Source: Streptomonospora salina
GTDB lineage: Bacteria; Actinomycetota; Actinomycetes; Streptosporangiales; Streptosporangiaceae
Reading direction: 5' to 3'
Assembly: GCF_014204715.1 (NCBI RefSeq)
Contig: NZ_JACHLY010000001.1
Location: 3,680,501 to 3,744,500, forward strand
DNA: 64,000 bases
Part shown: positions 44,735 through 54,239 of the stretch, piece after piece
Numbering within the stretch: position 1 is the stretch's first letter
Layout: each line of letters begins with the position of its first letter
Notes under the pieces: model-generated
Told to the model about the DNA's origin: nothing
The model's database searches: none
Seen by the model: the letters and a program-made list of their open reading frames with translations, nothing else
Made by a program: the position numbers and the translations under genes

Positions 44735-45976
44735 TCAACACCGGGTGAGCGTGCGCACGCCGGGCACGCTGATCGTGACCAGGCAGGCGGCGGCGACGAG
44801 CGCCGCACCTCCGGCCAGGGCCGGGCGCATGCCCACCAGGGCGGCCAGCGGCCCGGCCAGCGTTTCGCCGACGGGCAGGGCCACGAAGGACCCCAGCGCG
44901 TCGTAGGAATACACCCGCGCCAGCTTGTCCGCCGGGATGTTCTGCTGGAGCGACACCTCCCAGGCCACGCCGAACTGCTCCAGCGCGAGGCCGGTGAGGA
45001 ACATGGCGGGAAGCAGGAACGGCACGGTCGGCGCATAGCCCAGGGTCAGCAGCGGAAGCGCGTCCATCGCGGTCAGCGACACGCCGAACAGCAGCGCCCG
45101 GCGCGGCTGCCAGCGCGCCGCGAGCAGACCGCCGACCAGGGCGCCCGCGGTCTCCGCGGACAGCACGACGCCCCACAGGCCGCGTCCGATCGTCGCGTCG
45201 GCGACGGTGGGTCCGAGCACCTTCACGCCGCCCGACCAGACCGCGTTGACGATCATGAACTGCAGCACCACGATCCACACCCACGGCCGCGACACGAACT
45301 CGGACCAGCCCTCGGCGAGGTCGCGCAGCGGGCGGGCGGGCCCGGTGGATGCGGGTGCGGCGACGCGGACCGCGGCGAAGGCCGCGCCCGCGGCGGCGAA
45401 GACCGCGGCGTTCAGGGCCAGCGTCCAGCCCGGACCCGCCAGCCCGACCGCGCCGCCGCCCGCCGACATCCCCACCGCCATGCCGAGCATGATGCCCATG
45501 CGCGCCACCGCGTTGGCTTGGCGCAGCAGGCGGGCGGGCACGGTCTGCGGGGTCAGCGAGACCGCCGCGGGCAGCCCGACGGCGGCAACCGCTCCGTTGA
45601 CCAGGCTGAGGGCGGCCAGCAGCGGGATCGAAGCCGCACCCGTCAGTACGCTGGCGGCGATGGCGGCCTGGGAGGCGGCAGTGAGGGCGCAGGCGCCCTG
45701 CAGGATGACCGAGCGCGGCAGCCGGTCGGCGAGCACGCCGCCCGTCAGCGCGAAGACGACCAGCGCGACCGATCGGGCGCCCAGCACGATCCCCAGGGCC
45801 ACCGGTGACCCGGTCAGGTCGAGCACCGCGAAGGCCAGTGCGACGGTGGCCAGCGCGTTGCCGAAGTACATCAGGCTCCGCCCGGCGGCCAGCCCGCGGA
45901 AGTTCCGGTAGCGCAGCGGAGCGCGCACGCCCGCCGGCGCGTCGGTGTGCTCGGCGGGCTCCTCGGGGGCGCTCAC
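44735..45976 (-). CDS. MFS transporter (probable drug or metabolite exporter)
   Basis: A 413-residue major facilitator superfamily protein with about twelve helices. RYRNFRGLAAGRSLMYFGNAL and GGVLADRLPRSVIL (loop 2-3 motif) place it among DHA3-like exporters. Substrate unknown. GTG start overlaps the regulator stop by four bases (GTGA), so the ArsR-type regulator probably controls it. Convergent with cdsA. Inserted in an otherwise conserved block. Confidence 0.9.
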   Translation of the reverse strand: MSAPEEPAEHTDAPAGVRAPLRYRNFRGLAAGRSLMYFGNALATVALAFAVLDLTGSPVALGIVLGARSVALVVFALTGGVLADRLPRSVILQGACALTAASQAAIAASVLTGAASIPLLAALSLVNGAVAAVGLPAAVSLTPQTVPARLLRQANAVARMGIMLGMAVGMSAGGGAVGLAGPGWTLALNAAVFAAAGAAFAAVRVAAPASTGPARPLRDLAEGWSEFVSRPWVWIVVLQFMIVNAVWSGGVKVLGPTVADATIGRGLWGVVLSAETAGALVGGLLAARWQPRRALLFGVSLTAMDALPLLTLGYAPTVPFLLPAMFLTGLALEQFGVAWEVSLQQNIPADKLARVYSYDALGSFVALPVGETLAGPLAALVGMRPALAGGAALVAAACLVTISVPGVRTLTRC

Positions 45977-46560
45977 CGGTCCTCGTGCCCGTCCGGGACG
46001 CCGCCGCCGTCGCCGTCCGCGGGGGCGGCCGCGGCGAGCGCGAACATGACCAGGGTGGTGCCGGTGGGGATCGTGCCGGGGGTGTGCGGGGGCCGGGCGG
46101 CGGCGTGCAGGCGGTCGGCGGCGTCGGCGACGGCCCGGATCAGGCTGCGCCATTCGGCGGGGTCGATCCACACCTCGGCGTCGGTGAGGTGGCTGGGGCC
46201 GTCGGGGTGCACGAGCCCGGCGCGGCGCCGGAGCTCGGCGGCCATGGCCGCCGCGGCCTCCCGGTGGCCGCCGGGGGCACCCGCTTGGGCGGCGAGGGCG
46301 GGAGGGCCGCTGGAGGGGTCGTGGCGGTAGCGCCGCGCGAGCCCGCCCGAGACCCGAACCCGCTCGGCGATCTCCAGCAGCCCGCCCTCGTGCAGCCGGC
46401 GCAGGTGGTAGCTGACGTTGGCCTGGGTTTCGCCGAGCTCGCGCGCGGACTCGGCCGCGCTCATCGCCTGGGCGGTGAGCAGCGACAGCAGTCGCAGGCG
46501 CAGCGGGTGGGCGAGCAGCCGCAGACCGGCGATGTCGGGGTCGTAGGAGGGTGAAGGCAC
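45973..46560 (-). CDS. ArsR-type winged helix-turn-helix regulator
   Basis: A 195-residue regulator with an N-terminal ArsR-like winged helix: DIAGLRLLAHPLRLRLLSLL, AAESARELGETQANVSYHLRRL, then GLLEIAERVRVSG. The rest (about residues 95-195) is Ala/Pro-rich with no recognised sensor or metal site. Probably a repressor of the overlapping MFS gene. The GTG at 46560 has little ribosome-site support, so the start is moderately certain. Confidence 0.85.
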   Translation of the reverse strand: MPSPSYDPDIAGLRLLAHPLRLRLLSLLTAQAMSAAESARELGETQANVSYHLRRLHEGGLLEIAERVRVSGGLARRYRHDPSSGPPALAAQAGAPGGHREAAAAMAAELRRRAGLVHPDGPSHLTDAEVWIDPAEWRSLIRAVADAADRLHAAARPPHTPGTIPTGTTLVMFALAAAAPADGDGGGVPDGHEDR

Positions 46561-46737
46561 AGCGGGGACGCTACGCCGCGGCCACCCTTCCGTCAAAGAG
46601 TTATTTGGGGGATGGGGTGCGAGTGACGCGGGTCGCTCGTGCGGCGTACCGCACGCCGCGGACGGAGTTTTTCCGAGTGCCCGGCCCGAAAGCCCCGGTC
46701 CTGGCACGCTGGTGCCCCGACGATGCGAGGAGAGCAG

Positions 46738-47007
46738 ATGGAATCCTGGCCGCCGCGCGACACCCTGGGCCGGATCCTGATGGATCTGGCCGGACTGAAG
46801 ATCATCGATTACCACAGCACCGAGGAGGCGCCCGAAGGCCGCGTCCACCGGATCACCACCGCCCACGGCTACGAGGTGGCGCTCACCGACGGCGACGTCG
46901 CCCCCTTCGCCCTGGGCGCCGGAGCCGCCGAGTTCAACCAGACTCACACCTACAACGCCGTGTCCGACCTCATCGACGAGGTCGTCGCGCAGCGCTGGCC
47001 GTCCTGA
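46738..47007 (+). CDS. small protein of unknown function
   Basis: An 89-residue protein starting MESWPPRDTLGRILMDLAG. Contains ITTAHGYEVALTDGDVAPFALG. ATG with a good AGGAGAG site nearby; coding-type third positions. I do not recognise it. Transcribed away from the ArsR gene, sharing its control region (46561-46737). Confidence 0.6.
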   Translation: MESWPPRDTLGRILMDLAGLKIIDYHSTEEAPEGRVHRITTAHGYEVALTDGDVAPFALGAGAAEFNQTHTYNAVSDLIDEVVAQRWPS

Positions 47008-47131
47008 CCGGGCGCCACCGCCGAAAGCCTCCCGAACTCTCCGAAGTCCCCGTTGCTCCACCGCCGCCGGTGTGACCGACGCCCCGGCCCCGGAACCGTC
47101 CGCCGTGCGCGGCTCCGTGCCCGGCCGTCCC

Positions 47132-48217
47132 CTAGTCCAGGATCCAGCTGCGCCCCTCGGCGGCGAGCTTGGCGATCAGCGTTGCCGAGTCGTGCTCCTT
47201 GGCGAAGAGGTGCTCGGGCCGGGTGATCGGGACGATCCACAGCCACGTGACCGGATCGCCGTGGAAGGTCAGGCCGGAGGTGTCGGGCGGCAGCCGCCCG
47301 GACGGGCCGTTCAGCGGTGCGGGATCGGCCACCAGCAGCACCGCGGCGCTGTCGCCCCGCATGGCCGCGTCCTCGGAATTGTCCAGCCATTTCACGCTGT
47401 GCCCGGCGCCGAACCAGGTCACCGCCCGCCAGGGGAAGGCCCCGATCCAGCGGAAGATGCGCGCGGCCACGTGGGCCCGGGTCGTGGTGGCCAGCGCCAG
47501 CTCGATGCGGGCATAGCCCGAGGTGTCGGCCATGTAGCGGTCGAGCGTGGGCATGCGCTGGCCGCACATGCCCACCGTGCTGAGCACCGTGTAGGGCCGG
47601 TCCTCGGTGGGCGGCCGCTCGGATACCCGGATCAGCGGGGCGTGGCCGTCGGAGACGTCCCAGTAGTGGCCGGCGGGCCCGACGGTGCGGGTGAGGTGGT
47701 TGAACACGGTCCGCTGGACGCTGCGCCAGGCGTTGGGCGCCGCCCGCCAGTCCCAATACGCCTCGGCGTGGACCACCCGCGGCCACAGCTGCCGGGCCAC
47801 CGGATCCAGCGCCCAGGCGTAGGGGGACCGGCCGATCGCCTCGCGGGCGTAGCCGGGCAGGCCGCTGTCGGCCTCGGCCCAGCCGGGGATGATCGCCAGC
47901 AGGCCGTCGTCGTCGAGCAGAGCGACACCGTCGCCCTCCTCGAACCACACGGCGCGCAGCGCGGATCCGTCGAAGGGCGCGCGCCCCTGCGGATGCTTGG
48001 TCTGGGCGGCGGGCATCAGGGGCGCCTCGCCGCGGTAAAGACCTTCGGGGTCGCCGGTTTCCGGAGCTATCCCGTGGTTGGCCAGCCACACGGGTACGCG
48101 GATCGAGCCCCGGGCGTCGAGGAGGTAGGCCGCCGTGGTGCGGGAGTCCTGCTCGACGATGACGCGGCGGCTGCGGTAGGGGCTGTACTGGTCGAGGAGG
48201 ACGTGCGCTCCGGCCAC
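47132..48217 (-). CDS. suppressor-of-fused (SUFU) domain protein
   Basis: A 361-residue cytoplasmic protein related to bacterial suppressor-of-fused family members. YTVLSTVGMCGQRMPTLDRYM and ARIELALATTT in the C-terminal half are typical, as is the ending VTWLWIVPITRPEH. In bacteria, SUFU proteins are often immunity partners in polymorphic toxin systems, but no toxin gene is beside it. The GTG at 48217 is decided by an AAGGAGG site five bases upstream. Convergent with the small gene at 46738. Confidence 0.75.
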   Translation of the reverse strand: MAGAHVLLDQYSPYRSRRVIVEQDSRTTAAYLLDARGSIRVPVWLANHGIAPETGDPEGLYRGEAPLMPAAQTKHPQGRAPFDGSALRAVWFEEGDGVALLDDDGLLAIIPGWAEADSGLPGYAREAIGRSPYAWALDPVARQLWPRVVHAEAYWDWRAAPNAWRSVQRTVFNHLTRTVGPAGHYWDVSDGHAPLIRVSERPPTEDRPYTVLSTVGMCGQRMPTLDRYMADTSGYARIELALATTTRAHVAARIFRWIGAFPWRAVTWFGAGHSVKWLDNSEDAAMRGDSAAVLLVADPAPLNGPSGRLPPDTSGLTFHGDPVTWLWIVPITRPEHLFAKEHDSATLIAKLAAEGRSWILD

Positions 48218-48464
48218 CTGCCCTCCTTGTCGGCTCTCGTCGTCTTCGGCTGCGGTCGGTGCCGGAACGGTCCCCGGGGTGGGGACCGGCCGCCACCGGA
48301 CGGCGCCCGCGTGAGCGCCGCATAGTATGAAAGCCAGTGCCCGACCGGGCGGCTCCGGCGGTACCACGGCTTCCGTCGCCAATGGCCGTACAGGCCCCTA
48401 AAGTACCGCGATTCGCCGGTCCCGTCTGCGGCTGCCGCCCGCCTCCGATCCGCCTTGGATACCG

Positions 48465-49562
48465 ATGCCTGCCGAGCTCACCTTCGCCGCGCCCCGCGGG
48501 GCCAAGCCGCCGCGCCACCTCGCCGACCTCAGTCCCGAGGAGCGCAGCAGCGCCGTCGCCGATCTCGGCGAGAAGCCGTTCCGCGCCAAGCAGCTCGCCC
48601 AGCACTACTTCGGCCGGCTGGAGTCCGACACCGCGGCCATGACCGACCTGCCGTCCGGGGTCCGCGAACGGCTCGGCGAGGAGCTGCTGCCGACGCTGCT
48701 GACCCCGGTCCGCCATATCGACTGCGACGACGGGATGACCCGCAAGACGCTGTGGCGGGCTTTCGACGGCGTGATGTTCGAGTCGGTGCTGATGCGCTAC
48801 CCCGACCGGGTCACGCTGTGCGTCTCCTCGCAGGCCGGCTGCGGCATGAACTGCCCCTTCTGCGCCACGGGCCAGAACGGCCTCACCCGCAACCTGTCCA
48901 CCGGCGAGATCACCGACCAGGTGGTCGCCAGCGCACGCGATCTGGCGCGCGGCGACGTCGCCGGCGGCCCTGGACGCATCAGCAACGTGGTGTTCATGGG
49001 CATGGGCGAGCCGCTGGCCAACTACCGGCGCGTGCTGGATTCGATCCGCCGCATGACCGATCCGGTGCCCGGCGGGCTGGGCATGTCCCAGCGCGGCGTG
49101 ACCGTCTCGACGGTGGGCCTGGTGCCGGCCATCGAGAAGCTGATCGACCAGCGCATGCAGGTCCGGCTGGCGATCTCGCTGCACGCGCCCGACGACGAGC
49201 TGCGTGACGAGCTGGTTCCGGTCAACACCCGCTGGAAGGTCGCCGAGGTCCTCGAATCGGCCTGGCGCTACGCCGACACCACCGGCCGCCGCGTCTCGAT
49301 CGAGTACGCGCTCATCCGCGACATCAACGACCAGGCCTGGCGGGCCGACCTGCTGGGGCGGCTGCTCAAGGGGCGCCTGGCGCACGTCAACCTGATCCCG
49401 CTGAACCCGACCCCCGGATCGAAGTGGACCGCCTCCCGTCCCGAGGACGAGCGGGAGTTCGTGCGCCGCCTGGAATCGCACGGGATCTCGGTCACCATCC
49501 GCGACACACGCGGCCAGGAGATCGACGGCGCCTGCGGCCAGCTCGCCGCCGCCGAGAACTAG
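48465..49562 (+). CDS. rlmN: 23S rRNA/tRNA (adenine-C2)-methyltransferase RlmN
   Basis: Radical SAM methylase for A2503 of 23S rRNA and A37 of tRNA, 365 residues. The iron-sulfur cluster motif [20 protein letters not shown] and [15 protein letters not shown] are present. The C-terminal catalytic Cys is in [10 protein letters not shown] start. Normally next to cdsA. Confidence 0.97.
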   Translation: MPAELTFAAPRGAKPPRHLADLSPEERSSAVADLGEKPFRAKQLAQHYFGRLESDTAAMTDLPSGVRERLGEELLPTLLTPVRHIDCDDGMTRKTLWRAFDGVMFESVLMRYPDRVTLCVSSQAGCGMNCPFCATGQNGLTRNLSTGEITDQVVASARDLARGDVAGGPGRISNVVFMGMGEPLANYRRVLDSIRRMTDPVPGGLGMSQRGVTVSTVGLVPAIEKLIDQRMQVRLAISLHAPDDELRDELVPVNTRWKVAEVLESAWRYADTTGRRVSIEYALIRDINDQAWRADLLGRLLKGRLAHVNLIPLNPTPGSKWTASRPEDEREFVRRLESHGISVTIRDTRGQEIDGACGQLAAAEN

Positions 49563-49604
49563 CGGCAGCGCCGCGCGGATCCCGCGTCCCTCCCGGAGCC
49601 GAGA

Positions 49605-50081
49605 GTGCCCTCCACCGTCGCCGAGGCCGCGATGGCCTTCGTGTTCGGGCTGGCCTCCGGGGTGGTCCCGGTGCTCAACGTCGAGCTGTACCTGCTCGGC
49701 CTGGGGACGCTGGGCGGCGGGACGCTGCTGATGGGCGCGGCGGCGGCCGGACTCGGCCAGACGCTGGGCAAGATCCCCTACTTCTACATCGGGCGCGGTG
49801 CGTTGAACGTGCCCTGGCTCAAGCGCCGCGCCCGGACCCCGCCGCGCTGGGCGGAGCGGGCCGAGCGCTGGCGCGCCAAGGCCGAAGGCCGGCCGCTGTG
49901 GGCGCTGGGCCTGGTGGGTGTCAGCTCGCTGGCCAGCGTGCCGCCGTTCATGGTCGTCTCGGTCCTGGCGGGAACCGTGCGCATGCCGGTGTGGAGTTTC
50001 GCTGCGGTGACGTTCGTCACCCGCACGGTCCGCTTCGCGGTCGTGGTGTATGCGCCGGGGGCGGCACTGTGGCTGCTGTAG
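49605..50081 (+). CDS. VTT/YqaA-like membrane protein
   Basis: A 158-residue integral membrane protein with four or five helices. FVFGLASGVVPVLNVELYLLGLG and the LGQTLGKIPYFYIGRGA segment resemble YqaA and SNARE-associated (VTT) proteins of the DedA superfamily. Possible lipid scrambling or envelope role; function unknown. GTG start 42 bp after rlmN. Confidence 0.75.
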   Translation: MPSTVAEAAMAFVFGLASGVVPVLNVELYLLGLGTLGGGTLLMGAAAAGLGQTLGKIPYFYIGRGALNVPWLKRRARTPPRWAERAERWRAKAEGRPLWALGLVGVSSLASVPPFMVVSVLAGTVRMPVWSFAAVTFVTRTVRFAVVVYAPGAALWLL

Positions 50082-50527
50082 GCGTGGCCGGGCGACAGGG
50101 CCGGGCACCCGAGGGCGCCGGCGGCGGCGTGCCGGTTCGGGCGTGCCTGTTGCTCCGGGGCCGCCGAAAACGATCTCGGGGTTATCACCGTTTTCCGGCG
50201 CTGCGCCGGTGGAAACCCCGCGCTCGGCGTAGGGGCGGGTGGGGACGCGCCGCGGTTCGCGGCCGGTGCGGGAGCTGAGCCAGGCGGTCATGCGGAGCCT
50301 CCGGATGTCGGCGAGGGGCCTGCGGCGGTGGAGGCATCCTCCGGGAACCACGTGGAACCGGCTACCCCAGAGGCTGCGGCAATGGGGCGCAGCTCGCTCA
50401 GCGAGCGAGCCGGCTTGCCGCCGAGCGCACGCCGCACACGGCAACGGGACCCGCCGCCTACCGTCGGCGACCTCGCCCGACACCGCACCGCGGTGGACGA
50501 TCCGCGGCGCATCGAACGGGGAGAGTC
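50082..50527. other. intergenic region before the MOSC gene
   Basis: About 445 bp without a supported gene. A short stem-loop with CCGGC arms lies near 50195, and copy 2 of the 40-bp repeat at 50395-50434. Confidence 0.5.
50395..50434. repeat. 40-bp dispersed repeat, copy 2
   Basis: Same orientation as 37680-37719, two mismatches (G to A at offset 10; G to T at offset 20). It lies 94 bp before the MOSC start. Confidence 0.75.
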
Positions 50528-50998
50528 ATGGCGGTTGTGACCGAGATGTACACCTACCCGGTGAAGGGATGCGCGGGAGTTCCCGTGACCGAGGCGCCGC
50601 TGACCGAAGCGGGATTGGCGCACGACCGCACCTTCATGGTGGTCAGCGAGAGCGGAGTGTTCCGGAGCCAGCGCGGGGAGCCGCGGCCGGCTCTCGTTCG
50701 CCCCGACATCGTGCTCGACGGCTGGGACCGACCGCACCTTGAGGACGAGGTCCGCCGGGTGTCCATCGGCGGCAGCGAACTGAGCTATGCCGAGCTCGCA
50801 ACCCGGTGCGCCGTCACAACGGTCGACCAGAACACGGGCGCCAAGTCGGGCCGCGAACCCCTCCGTGCGCTCTCCGCCTACCGCCGGGCGTCCGCGGGCG
50901 GGGTGGTGTTCGGCGCCAAGTTCTCCGTGGTGCGCTCCGGCACACTCGTCCTGGGCGAAGATGCCGTCGTCACCGGCTGGGGAGAATCGGAACGCTAG
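50528..50998 (+). CDS. MOSC-domain protein with internal deletion (probably defective)
   Basis: MOSC proteins bind molybdenum cofactor; typical length is about 270 residues, but this one has 156. The N-terminal part (TYPVKGCAG ... HDRTFMVVSESG ... PALVRPD) is normal to about residue 58. The next residues (IVLDGWDRPHLEDEVRRV ... RCAVTTVDQ ... EPLRALSAYRR ... FGAKFSVV) are the C-terminal part of the domain. About 110 residues between are missing, in frame, with the join near RPD. The middle holds most of the MOSC core, so function is likely lost. ATG, ribosome site GGGGAGAG. Confidence 0.78.
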   Translation: MAVVTEMYTYPVKGCAGVPVTEAPLTEAGLAHDRTFMVVSESGVFRSQRGEPRPALVRPDIVLDGWDRPHLEDEVRRVSIGGSELSYAELATRCAVTTVDQNTGAKSGREPLRALSAYRRASAGGVVFGAKFSVVRSGTLVLGEDAVVTGWGESER

Positions 50999-51155
50999 TC
51001 GCGGATCCAGGGGGGCCGCACGCTGGTGCGCCCGGCCGTACGGGCAGCAGCCCTATGCTGCGGCCGCTCACGCCGGGCGGGTGCCCCCGGGCGCGGATCC
51101 GCGTGTGCAGCGTCGGGGACAGGTCCCAACCGCGGTTCCGCCCGGGCCGGCCCGG

Positions 51156-52775
51156 TCAGGAGGAGAGCCGTCCCCGGACCGAGTCCAGCGACAGCAGCGC
51201 CACGTGCAGCGACAGGCAGGTCTCGACGGAGTCGAGGTCGGCTTCCAGCACGTGGGAGATGCGGCGCAGCCGCTCGTAGAACGCCGGGCGCGACAGGTGG
51301 GCGTTGGCCGCCGCCAGCGCTTTGTTGCGGCCGCTGGAGAGGTAGTGGCGCAGCATCCCGGTCAGGTCGCTGCCGTGGCGGGCGTCGTAGTCCAGCAGCG
51401 GCCCCAGCTCGCGCTCGACGTAGGTCTGCAGCCGCTCGTCGTCGCGGAACAGGTGCAGCAGCCCGCGCAGGTGCAGGTCGGGCAGGCGGTAGAACGGGCG
51501 GCCGCCGTCTCCCCTCTGCTGGTGCAGCGCCACGTCGCCGACCTGGCGCGCCTCCAGGAACGAGCGGCGCACGTCGCGGATGCTCTCGGCCACCGAACCC
51601 ACCGCCAGCACCGACTCGGCGCTGACCCGTTCGCGGATCCCCTCCGACAGCCGGTGCAGGTGCGGCTCCAGCCCGCCGGTGCCCGGAACCGCCAGCAGCA
51701 CGCCGACCCGCAGGTCGTCGATCGAGCCCACCAGCGCGGTCAGGCGCAGGGCCCGGCAGGCGCGGGCCACCCCTTCGGCGGTGTCGGACAGGCGCGCCTG
51801 CGCCGCCAGGCCCGTCCCCGGCTCTCGCAGCCGCAGCGTCAGCCCGACCAGCTTGCGTCCGGCCAGCGGAACCCCCACTGCGCGGGCGCGAACCAGGGCC
51901 TCGTCGGGGTCGGAGTAGGCGCGGTCGATGATGCCGGCGATGATGGTGCGGTGGGTCTGGCGCTCCAGACTCTCCTCGTGGCGTTCCAGCAGCCGTCCGA
52001 GCGCCAGGGTGGTGGCGGCCCGCTCGATCAGCATGATCTGGCGCGGCGCCGATGCCGCACCGGTGAACAGGATCAGCCGCCCCCAGTCCTGGCCGCGCGC
52101 GCCGACCATGGTCACCAGCCAGCCGGTGGGGGAGTCGTGGGACGTGCGCCCGTTGATGCGCACGCCGCGCGAGCGGCTCTCCCACGAAGCCAGCAGCCGC
52201 CCGGGATCCTCGCCGTTGAGATCGCATACCAGCACCTGGTGGGCGAGGTTCTCCAGGACGACCGGACAGCCCGACAGCTGGGCGACTTCGCGAAGCACCC
52301 GCTCGGGTCGGGCGCCCTCGACGGAGAGTTCGGTGAAGGCCTCGTGCAGCCGCTCGGATTCGCGCAGCTCCTCCAGCTGCCGGTTGACCACACGGCTGTG
52401 CACCGCCTCGGTGATCTCGACGAAGCGCGCCTCGCGCTCCAGGGCGACCACCGGGATCCGGGCTTCGCGGGCCGGGCGCAGCAGCGCTTCGGGCAGCTCG
52501 CCGTGGTACTTGCGGCCCAGCTCCACGGCGATGCCCGCCACGCCCGCCGAGGCGAGCCCGTCGATGTAGGTCTGCAGCGACTCGGGATCGGCGGGTAGCG
52601 CGATCCCCGTGGTCAGGACCAGTTCGCCGCCGCGCAGCAGGTGGGCCAGATCGGTGACTTCGGCGATGTGCACCCAGCGCACGGAGACGTCGAGCAGGTC
52701 GGTGCCGACGGCGACCCGCGGGCGTGCGCGGCGCACGGGGGGCAGTTCCAGCACGTCGGCGAGGGTGGGCAGCAC
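51156..52775 (-). CDS. PucR family transcriptional regulator
   Basis: A 539-residue PucR-type regulator. N-terminal PucR sensor domain (VLPTLADVLELPPVRRA start, LLRGGELVLTTG), a middle GGDEF-like segment, and a C-terminal HTH_30 domain (LLDYDARHGSDLTGMLRHYL ... AAANAHLSRPAFYERLRRI). PucR regulators commonly control purine or amino-acid catabolism. It is divergent from an aminotransferase gene, its likely target. The GTG at 52775 begins the conserved start; a longer frame has no support. Confidence 0.92.
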   Translation of the reverse strand: MLPTLADVLELPPVRRARPRVAVGTDLLDVSVRWVHIAEVTDLAHLLRGGELVLTTGIALPADPESLQTYIDGLASAGVAGIAVELGRKYHGELPEALLRPAREARIPVVALEREARFVEITEAVHSRVVNRQLEELRESERLHEAFTELSVEGARPERVLREVAQLSGCPVVLENLAHQVLVCDLNGEDPGRLLASWESRSRGVRINGRTSHDSPTGWLVTMVGARGQDWGRLILFTGAASAPRQIMLIERAATTLALGRLLERHEESLERQTHRTIIAGIIDRAYSDPDEALVRARAVGVPLAGRKLVGLTLRLREPGTGLAAQARLSDTAEGVARACRALRLTALVGSIDDLRVGVLLAVPGTGGLEPHLHRLSEGIRERVSAESVLAVGSVAESIRDVRRSFLEARQVGDVALHQQRGDGGRPFYRLPDLHLRGLLHLFRDDERLQTYVERELGPLLDYDARHGSDLTGMLRHYLSSGRNKALAAANAHLSRPAFYERLRRISHVLEADLDSVETCLSLHVALLSLDSVRGRLSS

Positions 52776-52865
52776 GGTGCCGAGTCTAGGGCCGAAACGG
52801 CCGTCGACCGGGGAGAACGACTCCCGCCGCCGGTCGGCCGCCGCGGCGCCCCGACACGTCGGCGG

Positions 52866-52878
52866 TGACACCCTGTCA
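52866..52878. promoter_or_regulatory. TGACA-CCC-TGTCA dyad between pucR and the aminotransferase gene
   Basis: Perfect 5-bp inverted repeat with 3-base spacer in the 171-bp divergent region. A candidate PucR operator; no known PucR consensus was matched. Confidence 0.4.
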
Positions 52879-52946
52879 ATCACGGAGGTGTGAAACCGAC
52901 ACTCTGGCGGTGGCGGGGCGCGGCGCATGCGGGTGAGACTGAGGTC

Positions 52947-54239
52947 ATGTCGGAACTTCTCGCTCGTCACCGCGCCGTCATGCCCGCGTGGCTGTCCCTG
53001 TACTACGACCACCCCATCGAGATCGCCGGCGGCAAGGGCGTCCGCCTCACCGACGCCGACGGCGACACCTACCTCGACTTCTTCGCCGGCATCCTGACCA
53101 ACATGCTCGGCTACGACGTGGCCGAAGTGCGTGAGGCGGTGGAGCGCCAGATCGCCACCGGCGTGGTGCACACCTCCACGCTGTACCTGCTGCGCGGCCA
53201 GGTCGAGCTCGCCGAGAAGGTCGCCCGGCTCTCCGGCATCCCCGACGCCAAGGTCTTCTTCACCAACTCCGGAACCGAGGCCAACGAGACCGCGCTGCTG
53301 CTGGCCACCTGTGCGCGCGGCAGCGACCAGGTGCTCGCCATGCGCAACAGCTATCACGGCCGCTCTTACGGCACCGTCGCCGTCACCGGCAACCGCGGGT
53401 GGAAGAACTCGTCGTTGTCCCCGCTCAACGTGCACTACCTGCACGGCACCGACCGCGACGCTCCCGCGTTCCGCGCCATGTCCGACGCCGCCTACGTCGA
53501 CGCCTGCGTGGCCGACCTGCGCGACGTGCTGGCCACCGCGACCGCCCGCGACGTGGCCTGCCTGATCGCCGAGCCGGTCCAGGGCGTCGGCGGCTTCACC
53601 ATGCCGCCGCCGGGGCTGCTCGCCGCGTACAAGGAGGTCCTCGACGAGCAGGGCGTGCTGTTCGTCTCCGACGAGGTGCAGACCGGCTGGGGCCGCACCG
53701 GCACCGGATTCTGGGGCTACAGCGAGCACGGAATCACCCCCGACGCCATCACCTTCGCCAAGGGGCTGGGCAACGGATTCGCGGTCGGCGGGGTCGTGGC
53801 GCGCGGCGACTTGATGGACGGCCTGACGGCCAACGGCGTCTCCACCTTCGGCGGAAACCCCGTCGCCATGGCCGCGGCCAACGCCACGCTCGACTATGTC
53901 CTCGACCACGACCTGCAGGCCAACGCCGCCCGCCTGGGGCCGGTCATGCTGGACGGGCTGCGGCCGCTGACCGATACGGCCGTGGTGGGCGCCGTGCGCG
54001 GGAAAGGGCTGATGTTCGGGGTGGACATGGTCGACCCCGAAAGCGGGGCTCCTTCGCCCGAGCTGGCCGCGGCGGTGCTGGAGGGGGCGCGGCGCCGCGG
54101 CCTGCTGATCGGCAAGGGCGGGCTGAACGGCAACGTGCTGCGTGTGGCGCCGCCGCTGACCGTGGACGAGTCCGACGTCGGCGAAGCCCGCGACATCCTC
54201 GTCGATGCCGTCCGGGAGGTCGCCTCCCGCGCGGGCTGA
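52947..54239 (+). CDS. class III aminotransferase (4-aminobutyrate or related)
   Basis: A PLP-dependent class III transaminase, 430 residues, cytosolic. Motifs: the ARGSDQVLAMRNSYHGRSYG loop, LIAEPVQGVGG, SDEVQTGWGRTG and the PLP lysine Lys272 (TFAKGLGNG). It fits aminobutyrate, alanine-glyoxylate or related omega-transaminases; the exact substrate cannot be told. The divergent PucR regulator suggests inducible use of an amino compound as nitrogen source. The ATG has GAGG nearby. Confidence 0.9.
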   Translation: MSELLARHRAVMPAWLSLYYDHPIEIAGGKGVRLTDADGDTYLDFFAGILTNMLGYDVAEVREAVERQIATGVVHTSTLYLLRGQVELAEKVARLSGIPDAKVFFTNSGTEANETALLLATCARGSDQVLAMRNSYHGRSYGTVAVTGNRGWKNSSLSPLNVHYLHGTDRDAPAFRAMSDAAYVDACVADLRDVLATATARDVACLIAEPVQGVGGFTMPPPGLLAAYKEVLDEQGVLFVSDEVQTGWGRTGTGFWGYSEHGITPDAITFAKGLGNGFAVGGVVARGDLMDGLTANGVSTFGGNPVAMAAANATLDYVLDHDLQANAARLGPVMLDGLRPLTDTAVVGAVRGKGLMFGVDMVDPESGAPSPELAAAVLEGARRRGLLIGKGGLNGNVLRVAPPLTVDESDVGEARDILVDAVREVASRAG

